A DNA stretch of 64,000 nucleotides. It comes from Gnetum montanum. Lineage: Eukaryota; Streptophyta; Gnetopsida; Gnetales; Gnetaceae. The stretch spans positions 62,001 through 126,000 of the forward strand of contig MNCI01026324.1 of the NCBI GenBank assembly GCA_015680685.1, written 5' to 3'. The notes below the pieces were generated by a model that was not told the origin of the DNA, did not search any database, and saw nothing but the letters and a program-made list of their open reading frames with translations. The translations under genes and the position numbers were made by a program. Each line of letters opens with the position of its first letter. Within the stretch, counting starts at the first letter, position 1. Below are positions 44,073 through 54,796 of this stretch, in pieces.

Positions 44073-46757
44073 ATGGATACAAACGTGCCAAAGCAAAAGA
44101 CAGTTTTTGTGACTGTTGGCACAACTCTTTTCGATGCTCTTGTAAAGGCTGTGGATTCTGAGCAGTGCAAAGAAGCTCTCATAAGCAAAGGTTATACAAA
44201 TCTCGTTATTCAATTAGGTCGTGGCACATACTTGCCTGTACAGGTATTAGCACTGCTTTTGCTTGACTGATATTATATATCACGTTTAATAATGTCATTA
44301 TAGTTGTTATAATAAATGTTATAAACGTGAATACTGTATATCTGAAGGCCTTTCATCATGTTTTTCTTGGTGTGTTCTTTCATCTGTATACCACTGCAAT
44401 TTTAAATGCCAGAAACAAGATAGATTTGACCACCATCAATATAAAAAAATAGAATTCAAACAGAACGGCCGATCCTCTCTCAGTGAATGATGTAAATGAA
44501 GCAAACGAAAATGACTACTTATAAATCATACTAGTGAAATAAAATGTCAGACGGTAGGAAAATTTAGGCAATTAGTGTTTTTCTGGGAAAAAAAAGATAC
44601 AAATGGCCACGAAGTCCTTAAAATATTAACAAATTGGAGAAAATCAGTGATTCAGGCTGCTTTGAGATTTTATTATCTCAGTTTATTTTATGCAAGGTTA
44701 TCTTAAATCTGAATTAAGTTGAACTTGGCTGTATACATTTAAGTTTAAAACTGATATAGCCAGAAATACTGGATATGGATTCTCTGACAACTACAACAGC
44801 TACATCAGTGATTGACTGTTAGAGGTGAAAAGTGTCAACTTGGTGGTTTGTAGGTAATCAAAAACTGGAAAGATGGAAACTAAGTAATTAGAGGTGTTAA
44901 AGTTTTGTGATAACATAGAGTTTTGAAGAGGTACTCACAGATTATATAGAGAGACCTCACAGAACCTGAAAATAAGTCCAATTGCAACCGTACATAGAGG
45001 CAGAGGCTGTTCCTTTTGATTGGATTATACCAGTAGATAAGACAGACCATTGTGTTGAGATTGATGGTACCCACATTTAAAATATCAAAAACACCATAAT
45101 TGAAAATTTATTATGGCCTTGCTTTAGGCAGGATTGCTGTCTTGGCTATAGAAATCTTTGCAACTCTACTCTGACAAATTTCTGAAGGGTAGTTGTGGTT
45201 CTAGATATCAAAATTCAAAGGCTATTTTCCATGTGATTTAGTATGTAAGAATGTTGGGTGGATTTTGGGAATGAGCTGAAATTTTTATTTTGTAGGTACA
45301 TGTAAATGTTTCTTTTAAAAAATGATAAAGATTGAAACCGTTGGTAAAACTGAGCATTTGGCAACATCTAGCTTATGTGAAGGGACCTGATCTTTGACAT
45401 CAAGATTCAAGTCACAGCTGTGATTGTCCATGGGATGGATCAGTGCCTCCTCAATTTGTTGCACTCTTTCTTCTTCTCTTTATTTCCTTGTCTGTTGTTT
45501 CCGTTGCAGTACCTGTAAATCTATTCATAAATAAGATAGCCACAGTAAGCTGTTCAACCTCGTCATTTTCTTGGTGCTGAGCTACTTAGCTTGGATACCA
45601 GTTCACTGAGTCTTGGGACATGGTTCATGTTCCAACCATTGGCTTCCACGGTTTCATTGTTGCTTCACCTAGTTTCAGGTATTGAGTAACATAATTAACC
45701 TAATAGGGTCACTTGGGTTAGCGAAAGTTATAACAATCTACTTACTTTCTATGAAAGTTTGGTGTTGGCTATATGTCCAAGTGGTTATATATAGTCATCT
45801 AGTTTTGGCTAATCCTGGTATTCATTTACCGAATACACCCATCACTATTTAAAATACGAGGACCCTAGTAAGTACACAACTCTCTAGTGTCCATAGAGGA
45901 CAAACACCTTCCTTTCTGTGTCACACCTCTTTACAAGTCCATTTTGTTACCATAAGAGTTTGGATTGTCAATTATGTGTCATATTCATGGCCTATAATGA
46001 TTTGTTCAGACATTTTATTGAAGAAGTCAGATATATCAGGAATGAGTACATGATAGAATGATGCCTCATTGGCAGATGTTATCCTAAACTCCATCCAGTG
46101 GATTGCATTGTGATACTTAACTTGCCTTTTTAAGAAGTTCCATTGTATGCTAGATACTGCTCGTTATTTCTTGTTTGGCTTGTGAATTTGATACATGTTT
46201 TTTTCATTTGTTGCCATGTGCATAATGACGTATGAGCATGTTTACGTTTAAACAGTATGACCATTGATATATTTTTAATTCATTTTGTTCGTTCACTGCT
46301 GTTCTTTGTTGTTATCTCATGCATACTTCTTTAATTTTCAGACTTCAGATGGCAATGAAGATCTGAATGTTGAATATTTCAAATTTTCTCCAGATATTTC
46401 TAAGTATTTGCACTCTGCAGATTTAGTGATTAGTCATGCAGGCATGTTAATATTTTCGAGGCCTTTATCGTTACATGCAATGTGAATTCAATAATCCTTT
46501 ACCTGGCTTAGTATTTTTGAAACTTTGCACTTTCGTTGACCATTATTGTTGTTGTAAATGAAGCATTGATGGATAATCATCAGAGTGAATTGGCTGAAGA
46601 GCTTGCTGAAAGGAATTATTTAATTTGTGCTAAACCTGAAACTTTAGCAGAGGCTATACTAAATATGGATATAGACAAACTTATTCCTTATCCACAATCA
46701 AAGCCAGAACGATTGATTAAGCCAATTTGTTCTTTTCTGGGGTTTCATGATGACTGA
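44073..46757 (+). pseudogene. ALG13: ALG13-like UDP-GlcNAc transferase subunit, broken last exon
   Basis: ALG13 is the cytosolic catalytic subunit that binds membrane-bound ALG14 and adds the second GlcNAc to the dolichol-linked N-glycan precursor. Exon 1 (44073-44243) reads 'KTVFVTVGTTLFDALVKAV' to 'IQLGRGTYLPVQ'. After a 2098-nt GT-AG intron, exon 2 (46342-46441) reads 'NVEYFKFSPDISKYLHSADL' and 'VISHAG'. Exon 3 (from about 46502) reads 'SIFETLHFR', then TGA at 46537-46539. One base is missing near 46543-46546, after which 'IVVVNEALMDNHQSELAEEL' to 'FLGFHDD' is in a shifted frame. Exon 2 is followed by GC, not GT. All family blocks are present, but no intact protein can be read. Either a young pseudogene or an assembly error. 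Confidence 0.85.
44244..46341 (+). other. Predicted long intron of ALG13-like gene
   Basis: Starts CAG|GTATTAG and ends TTTAATTTTCAG|ACT, phase 0, 2098 nt, AT-rich, without recognisable insertion of another gene. Confidence 0.8.
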
Positions 46758-48309
46758 ACTATGTTTTTGCTTCCACAAAAAACATTTATTTAAGATGTTT
46801 TCACGAACATTCTGAGAGATTTTGGCTATGAAATATTGTATGAATATTGTAGCGAGCCACCATACATGTGTATAGGGAAGAAACCTCCTCTCTGCCTGTT
46901 GATTCGTTATCTATAATTGTTTCACTCGTATTTGGAGTATAATTGAATATCGTGTGCAATTACTTAGCATATTAAGAAACAAATTCTGCTCTGTACAGGC
47001 CATTTATGAGTGGTTTTGGAGTCCACTGTTTATGCATATATTTTTAAAAAATTATTTAAGTTCTTTGAAATACAAGCATACCTCTAGAAAGCTTATTGAA
47101 TTGCCAAAAACAAGGATACTTAGTTGGAGGCTTAATGCTTATTCTACTAAGGTAAGGTGAGGTTTGGGAGGGGGCCGGCAATAAGCATAAGCTTCACCTC
47201 TGCTTATCCTCTTTTTGAGGAGTTATGTTTAAGCTTGAACCTAGATCTTACAACTTGAGAAATACGAACCTTGTATTGCGAAAAATAAGCATCTTACCAT
47301 TATTTTAAATTTCAAATGATTCTTACTTGTGGAGTTGACAATGAAATATTAATCTATAATATAATATTTATAAGAAAATGCAGGGAGGCTAGAGTTTGGC
47401 ATTATTGTGATGGAGAAGAAGTAGATCATGGAAGCGCTATGGTGAGTCCTCGAACTTCACCAGGTCCTCTCCACAGCCAAGAAACCTCGTTTGGGAGATG
47501 GAAATAGAAATCCTTGGGTTTTACCCAGAACTCTCACATCTGCTATTGTCTAGCATGGCGTCCATGATCAATCTGGCAGCACTCAACCTAACTAACCAGG
47601 CAATGTGCCCTAGCTCCTGTTTTTCCGTCTGCCTGACTTTGGCCTGACTCTCCCTTCTTCTTGTCTGTTCTTGTTAGGCTAAGTTTCGTCTTTTTCCTTT
47701 TTGCTTGGCTTCTCGTTTTGCTCGAGTCCGATACGTGTGCTTGCCTCTCGTCTGCAGTTGATCACTTTTTGTGGTATATTACCCTGTTAATAGACGTTGC
47801 TTTTTAAGGGTTTTTCTGGAAAAAGGTTAGATCATGGAAATCTCGCTTGCATCCACTTGAGAGAAAAATTTGCGGAATTCTTATTATTAAAGGGTTGGAA
47901 AGAAAATAAATGAAAAAATTTCGTGTCATTACACATTTTCCTGTTAATATATGTTGCTTTTTGGTTATATCATGGAAATATGGCTTACATCCATTTGAGA
48001 GAAAAAAGTTTCCAGAATCCTTACTGCAGGATCAAAAAGGAAAATTTGCAGAATCCTTACTACGGTAAAAAAGAAAATAAATAAATAAATTGAGTGTTTT
48101 GGTTTTTAATATACGCTTTGGACATAGGATCGGACGTATATGTAGCATCATGTTGTATATGACGTTTGCATGTCAAGGATGACTCTAATATGTACGATGG
48201 CATGCCTATCTTATATAAAAACACATAATACCCGCATACACTGTCATGAATTAATTTCCTTCCATTTGAAATTTGAAATTTTGAATTGCTTTTGTAATGC
48301 TTTCACAAG
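46758..48309. other. Intergenic region with a tandem duplication
   Basis: No gene recognised. A segment beginning CCTGTTAATAGACGTTGC near 47783 recurs as CCTGTTAATATATGTTGC near 47940, about 157 bp apart, with shared 'ATCATGGAAAT' and 'TTGAGAGAAAAA'. The part at 47390-47760 is less AT-rich and differs in composition, but shows no domain. Confidence 0.45.
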
Positions 48310-49165
48310 ACCTTTTGGATTCCAGAAACATTATTAATACCAATTTTAGCTTCTGGAAACCTCGAGTAGTACAAAATCCAGCCTCTCGTGCTGTACAAAA
48401 TCTAACTTCTGGAAGCATTATTAACAGGCATTCAGAAACCTGTTGAGTAATACAAAATGTATTTTTGGGAAGTCTCTATAATGGTTAAAATTTTACCTAC
48501 CGTGCATGGAAAAATTTTAGCTTTTGAAAGTAAGGGAATACATCTAGAAGTCTTTTTTTTAAAAACATATTATACTTTCTAGAAGTTTACACACTTTCAA
48601 GAGTATTATCAATAGGATAAATTTTGGCTTCCAAAAACCTCTTGATTAGAACAAAATCTAGCTTTTGAAAGCTTCTTTGAGTAGAACAAAAACCAACTTT
48701 CAGAAGCGTCTATAGTTGTTAAAATTTTACCATCCAAGAGCCTTCTTACTAGTAAGGGCATGCATCTTGAAGCTTTTTTGGATGAACAAATTATACTTTT
48801 AGAAGCCTGTCTATAGTTGTTAAAATTTTACCATCCAAGAGCCTTCTTACTAGTAAGGGCATGCATCTTGAAGCTTTTTTGGATGTACAAATTATACTTT
48901 TAGAAGCCTACACATAGTTCTAGAACCATTATTAATGGTACAAATTTTGGCTTCTAGAACCTTGTTAAGTAGTTGAAATTGACCCTTTTGGAAACCCCAC
49001 CTATGTAAATTGCTACTTTTGAAAGCCCTTTATAAAGTCCAAAATGACACTTTTGGAAGTCTCATTGCTGGGTTTTTCCCTACTTTCGGAGGTCTCTTAT
49101 GCAATGAAAACATAGCTTCCAGAAACTTGTTAAGTAGTTGAAACTGATCTTTCCATAAATTCATC
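48310..49165. repeat. 34-bp satellite-like repeat, block 1
   Basis: Degenerate units of about 34 bp centred on GCTTCTRGAAGC or TTTTGGAAGCC followed by an AT-rich spacer. It includes a direct duplication with a 101-102 bp period (three units): TATAGTTGTTAAAATTTTAC at 48711 and again at 48812. Confidence 0.75.
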
Positions 49166-49189
49166 ATCATCATCATCTTAGCCTTGTCC

Positions 49190-49695
49190 TAACAAAATGT
49201 GGTCAGCTACATGAGTTCCTTTTTGTCATTTGCCTCTATAAAGAGTTTATTTGTAGTTTCTTTCAAATCATCTTCCGCTGCTTTTTTCCATGTTGTATTT
49301 TGCCTTTCTTTTTTGGTGGCTTTTTGGAATTGTGATGCATTGTTTCAGATTGCCATAGCTAGACTTGCTTCTTTATCCATACCTATCTCTAATGTGAGAA
49401 CCAAGTCTACCTTTCATAACATTCCATGTAGCATGTTATTTCCAAAGGATACCATAGTAAGTTCTTGCCCAGTTTCTACAGTAATCAAGCCATGTGATTG
49501 CTGCACATTGCATCTGGGGAGTGCCGTAGCATCGACAAAATCTGAAAGAGAACTTATCCATGAGATTTGGCAAGGTTTTACCACCAGCTGTCCATGTGAT
49601 GTTAGCCCTACTCCTTTTGTATCTGGCTTTGGCTTGAGCCAGGCATGGGCAGAGCTTTCCAGAAACCTATTGTCTATGTAAATTGCTAGTTTCAA
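49190..49695 (-). pseudogene. Decayed coding-like segment, unknown
   Basis: On the minus strand, 49695-49414 is open (93 codons, including 'HAWLKPKPDTKGVGLTSHGQ'). After a TGA it continues in the same frame with 'KVDLVLTLEIGMDKEASLAM', another TGA, and a Lys/Glu/Ala-rich stretch to about 49200. Both TGA codons could come from TGG. The plus strand is also open across 49199-49681, so the coding strand is uncertain. It interrupts the 34-bp repeat region. Confidence 0.25.
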
Positions 49696-49890
49696 AAGCC
49701 TTTGTGTATGTAAATTGCTACTTTGGAAAGCCTTTTATAAAGTCCAAAAGAACACTTTCAGAAGCCTCATTATTGGTGTTTTCCCTTGTTTCTGAAAGTT
49801 TCCCCTTGTTTCTGAAAGTTTCTTATGCAATAAAAAAATCGATTTTGAAAGCTGTTGAAGTCTTTGAAAATGACCCTTCCAGACTTATAA
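49660..49890. repeat. 34-bp satellite-like repeat, block 2
   Basis: Short block with the same AAGCC-centred units as block 1, for example 'GTAAATTGCTA' followed by 'AAAGCC' repeated, and a 19-bp tandem copy of TTCCCTTGTTTCTGAAAG near 49780-49815. Confidence 0.6.
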
Positions 49891-51119
49891 TACATCGTTA
49901 ACAACATCCCTGCTTCCAGGAGTGTCACTTTTATTTTTTTGGTCGGCAAAATTACGTGAGAGAAGGTGCGACTCATAGTTCCTGCAAACTGCGAGATGGT
50001 GCAGTATAATGATGAGGTAAATATTTCATTTGAATATAAGCTGAAATTAATTTTTGGACTGAAAATATCTAAACTTTCTGTAAGAGAGTTTCCTTGAATT
50101 TTACGAAAAGTCCTCATCATCCTAATCTCCTGCCGGTAGCATTTGCTTCGCGATAAATCTTTTGATACTTGTTTTTCTTTTTCAATTTTATTGGAAAAAT
50201 TCCCTCCAGTAGTAGTGTTTAAATCTGTTTTGCCCTGTTTCACACGAAGTCCTTGGTGCAATCAGATTGTTGCTAGCCTGTTCCAATTAGAGTTTGATCT
50301 CACTTGTTCTTAGCAACTTTCGTTAGAGATGTTTTGCCAAGCTTTTCACGGAATTCCAAAAGTTTGATGCAATTAGAGTCTATTTTGGTCTTTTTATCTC
50401 CAATTTCTTTTATTTTGCAGGAGGTAGTGTTTTGCGTATCCTTTTGTTTTTCAATTGCAACATCATTCAAATCAAGAATTGAAATCATTTCGAATTTTTC
50501 CTTGTTTCAATGTGTTGCATTACTGACGGATTTCTCTGTAGCCGAATTTCGAAAACAAGCAAATGAAAACGTATAAAATAAAGGAGATGGTTGTTCCAAA
50601 GTTTGCTCTAGAGTTTGACAGATTGCAGTGTTTTGAGACATTTGTCATTCATTAAGGTGCTTGTTGCGGACTTGGCTTTGTGAAAGTCTTGAAGCAGTGA
50701 TTTAATTCCTGAAACCCATACAACAGTCTAGATTTAATTCTTAGGGTTTGTGAATTGTATAATATATAGCTCCAGATTTTGTGTAAACTCATTCGGATGT
50801 CCATGCTTTCAATTTGTGGTAAACAGTTTTGTTTTCTGTATTATACACCGCAACACCATACATGTTTGACTCTATCCCATCACCCTTCGAATTGTTCTCC
50901 TTTGATTGATTTTGAGCGAATCTAGAAAAGCTTTCTAATGGGAAAGGAGAGGTAAAAATACTCAACCTTCCAATTTTGTACAGAGAGTCTCAAATTTCAT
51001 GATTCAATCACTGGAATACAATGTTCCTAAAGTAAAATTTTAATAACAAAAATTGCTGAGAATTTTTTAAACAGTTTTAATAAAATTGAAACTGACTTTA
51101 TACAACTGAAACAAAAATT
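49891..51119. other. Non-repeat interval between satellite blocks
   Basis: Minus-strand open stretches at 49770-50261 and 50300-50488 are Lys/Ser/Thr-rich, and no domain was recognised. No other support for a gene. Confidence 0.35.
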
Positions 51120-52565
51120 TTATTGGACCTAAATCCACAAATTATGCTTTTTAAAGCCTATACACATTTACATTATTAATAGTACAAATTTTGGCTTCAA
51201 AAACCTCTTTGAGTAGCACAAAATTTAGCTTTCAGAAGTACAAATTTTTGCTTTCAAAAGCATCTTGAGTGGTACAAAATCTAGTTTACGAAAACCTCTA
51301 TAGCAATTAAAATTTTACCTTCTGGAATCCTTCTTACAAGTAAAAATTTTAGCTTTCAAAAGTAAGGGCATGCATTCGAAAGCTTATTGTGCAAAACAAA
51401 TTATACCTTTTTGGAAGTCTATACATAGTTCTCTCTACAACAATTCTAAATCTAGCTATAAGTAGTACCATTAACAATTCAAATTTTGAATTTGGAAGCC
51501 AAAATTTGCATTGCCTATGAGGCTTCTGGAAGCATTTATATTAGTTATAAATCTTGCTTGTAGAAGTATAGTTATTAGTGTAAATCTTAGCTTTTACCAT
51601 TGACAGTTCAAATTTTAGCTTTTGGAGGCCTCACATTCAATACAAATTTGTCCTTCTAGAAGTCTCTAAGTTCTAAATTTAGTTTTTGAAAGCATCAATT
51701 TTAGTAGAAAATTTTGCTTCTGGAAGCACTACCTATGAGGCTTCCATAAGCTTCTATATTAGTTCTAAATCTTGCTTCTAGAAGTCTTGTTACTAGTATA
51801 AATTTTAGCTTTTGGAAGCACCATTAATAATTCAAATTTTGGCTTCCAAAAGCCTCACCTTCAATACAAATTTTTCATTTTGGAAGCCTCTTAGGTAGTT
51901 TTGAATTCAATTTTTGGAAGCATCAACACTAGTAGAAACTTTGCTTCTAGAAGCCTCTATATTAGTTCTAAATCTTGCTTTTGGAAGTTTGGTTACCAAT
52001 ATAAATTTTAGTTTTTAGAAACACTATTAATAGTTCAAATTTTGGCTTTCTGAAGCCTCACCTTCAATACAAGTTTATCCTATAGAAGCCTCTTAGGTAG
52101 TTCTAAATTCAGTTTCTAGAAGCGTCAATACCATTAGAAATTTTTACTTTTGAAAGCCTCTATATCAGCTCTAAATCTTGCTTTTGGAGGTCTAGTTACC
52201 CGTATAAATTTTAACTTCTAAAATCACCATTAACCATTCAAATTTTGGCTTTCAAAAGCAATGGCATGCATCTGGAAATTGAAATTTTTGCTCTAGGAAG
52301 TAAGGGCATGCATTCGAAAGCCTTTTTTGCAAAATAAATTATAACTTTTAGAAGCCTACAAACACTTCCAAAAGCATTATTAATGGTACAAAAGCCTCAC
52401 TATCAATACTAAGTTTCGATTTTGAAAAATTGCAAAAGTTTCTATCCTCACTAGCGGTGCAAATTTTGACTTTTGGAAGCCTCTTATGTCGGATAAAATC
52501 CTACATTTGGAAGCCTTTGTAGCAATTGAAATTTACTGTGCAAAAGCCTTGTTAGCAAAAGTAAG
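51120..52565. repeat. 34-bp satellite-like repeat, block 3, with 204-bp higher-order unit
   Basis: Continuous degenerate 34-bp monomers. From 51771 a six-monomer unit repeats: CTTGCTTCTAGAAGTCTTG at 51771, CTTGCTTTTGGAAGTTTGG at 51974 and CTTGCTTTTGGAGGTCTAG at about 52178, spacings of about 203 and 204 bp. Within each unit the monomers keep their order: GTTAC, CACCATTAA, CCTCACCTTCAATAC, CCTCTTAGGTAG, CATCAA, CCTCTATAT. This is higher-order satellite organisation. Confidence 0.8.
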
Positions 52566-52599
52566 CAATTATGTGAGAAGGTGCAAGTCATTCCAACTC

Positions 52600-52720
52600 T
52601 TAGTTTTTATGTGACGGTTGATGTGCCACCTTTGTTAAATTAGCCATGGACTTTGACATGGGTTACTAAGGCCATTGTTGGACAAATCCAACCAAGCGAG
52701 CTCCAACATGCTAAGGAGAT
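52600..52720 (-). pseudogene. LRR-protein fragment
   Basis: The minus strand reads 'LAWLDLSNNGLSNPCQSPWL', resembling one plant leucine-rich repeat. The segment is a diverged duplicate of 53440-53520. Confidence 0.4.
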
Positions 52721-53309
52721 TGTGAATGCCAAGGAGACAAGCCATATGGAGTAAGTGATTTATGTTAAAGAGATATTGAATATTATACAAGAAGAAAATG
52801 GATGGTTGCATTAAGGAAAGTTATTGCTTTTATCATGGAATATTATAATGGAGGATCTTCCTTTAAACAAATGGCTCTTTTGAAAGATTGTAAAAGAAAT
52901 AAATTTTGGCTTAACTTTGATTAAACATGAGGAGCAAAAAGTATTTTTATTTACACTTTGATAGAAAAGTTTTGTTATTTAGTACTCGAATTTATTCTTA
53001 GCTATTCCTATTCATTTAAGGAATCAAATTGCTAGAACAAGAATGAGATGAGAGAGTTTGTTTGATCATTTTATCCACAAAAAAAGGTATATTTGTAGAC
53101 TATGCAAATAAAACATTAAGAATGAAGAACATATGTTTTCCTTGAGTCATCTTTGACTCATATTCAAATAAACTGCAATATTAACTATAATTTGTTCATT
53201 ATTTTATTTCAATTTTCCAACATTATCGAATACAGGGAATTTAAAAGGCATAGTAAATAACAATGACACTTAAGAAAAACCAAGGAAAATAGAGAATTCT
53301 AAGGCTTAG

Positions 53310-54215
53310 TTCACCTTGCTTACAAACTAACAAAGAGGATCCATCTAGGCAATGGCTGTAAACAAAAGAAGGAACATGGAATAATAATAGCCATCATGGG
53401 ATGCATCCTATAGAGATGGTTTCTCTTTACATTCACATGCCACAACTTCATCAAATTAACCATGGACTCTAGCAAAGGTTCACTCAAGTCGTAACTAGAC
53501 AAATCTAGCCACAAGAGTTTTGACTAGTTGTTGATGCTTTTTGATGTTCGGCCACTAAGTTAGTTATATAACAAGTTCAAGAATGTGACCCCCTTTTACA
53601 TGTTGATGGATGCCAACATGCTATTGCTCAAGTTGTTGTGCAATAGATCTACATACTAGAGTCAATACTTTGCATTGAGCTCTAGCGTTTGAGGTACTTC
53701 AAGCAACTACAGATGTTTGCATAGGTACTAGAATGCAAGGCATATTGTTGATGAGTCAAATCTTCTTGAGTTGTATCATGTTGTAGAGAACTCTATCGAT
53801 GAGTCTAGTGAGGGCATTGTCTGAGATGGCTAGGTAGGTTGGTGCTCATGGACGTCACCTTGTCTGCAAGGCTATTGAAAATGCCATAGATCACAAGGTG
53901 GATATTTGCCATGACACATGAAGAGCTAGCTATAGAAGACATTAAAGCTCATCAGTGTTGCCAAGCTCACACAACAATGAGTCCACGAGTGTGTTCTAGA
54001 AGATGTTTAGTACCCAAAGTGCCCATTGTAAGCAATACTAGAATGGTGCTACTCAATGCATTTTTCCTTAGGAACACGGTGTTGAGCATCGATAATTTCC
54101 CTAGCCATGCTAGCACAAGACCTGAACATTTATGCATGATAGCAATAAAATTGAGATTGGTTCCATCCATTGTAGTACTTGAACTAGCATTTAGCTTACT
54201 TTTCAACACTTTACT
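53310..54215 (-). pseudogene. LRR receptor-like pseudogene remnants
   Basis: Minus-strand pieces fit the plant extracellular LRR pattern: 'GLVLAWLGKLSMLNTVFL' with 'RKNALSS' (53967-54209), 'ISDNALTRLIDRVLYNMIQL' (about 53760-53830) and 'LWLDLSSYDLSEPLLESMVN' (about 53440-53514). Many stops and frame changes; no kinase or membrane segment was seen. It ends where the truncated 5' LTR of element D begins. Confidence 0.5.
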
Positions 54216-54254
54216 TTTGATGCACGTTACTTTGTGCTACACTTAGTAATTAAA

Positions 54255-54664
54255 TATTTTGTTTGCTAATAGTACTTGAGTATGACCACTTCAATCATAA
54301 TATATTAACATTTGGTAACCCTAGTAGTAGATACTTGGTATGCCTAATAGTAATACTTGGTAACTCAGTGACGTTAATATAAATTTAGGATGTGTACGTA
54401 AAGTGGAAATGCTTCTTTTAGTTAAATAGTTTAATATTCTTATCTTTTAAATATTTTAAATAATAATAAAATCATCATACACCCTAAATATACTTAACCA
54501 TACTACTTGAACTAACACAAGATATGATTGGAACGACAATGATCAATGATCTCGTGCTTAAGTTGTTTAGGACAGCTAGCCCAAGTCCACAAAATGTAAT
54601 TGAATTGTGCATGAATACTTATGATCTATATGGTTTAGTATAGGGTCTACTTTACCACTCATCA
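54255..54664 (+). repeat. Element D 5' LTR, truncated
   Basis: Homologous to the 3' part of the B LTR from GAGTATGACCACTTC (B 37394-37410) to CCACTCATCA. The U3, promoter and palindrome array are missing; LRR-like sequence abuts instead. A PBS follows (54666-54683: TGGTGCCATTTTTGGGAA), related to the tRNA-Asp PBS mainly by C-to-T and G-to-A changes. Confidence 0.8.
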
Positions 54665-54796
54665 TTGGTGCCATTTTTGGGAATTTGTGCACTAGTGTTT
54701 AGATAACTAACTTATACAAGGATTGTTATAGGACCACAATTATACATCATAAGAAAAATAATAATATTTTATTTAAGACACTTAAAATAAACTAAA

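Noticed and set aside
49199-49681. 160-codon plus-strand open frame with hydrophobic start
   Set aside because: No domain was recognised. The opposite strand reads as better protein with two TGA codons, so it is more likely a shadow frame.
51120-52565. CRISPR-like array
   Set aside because: Spacers are not unique and unit sequence is degenerate. It is a tandem repeat in a plant genome.
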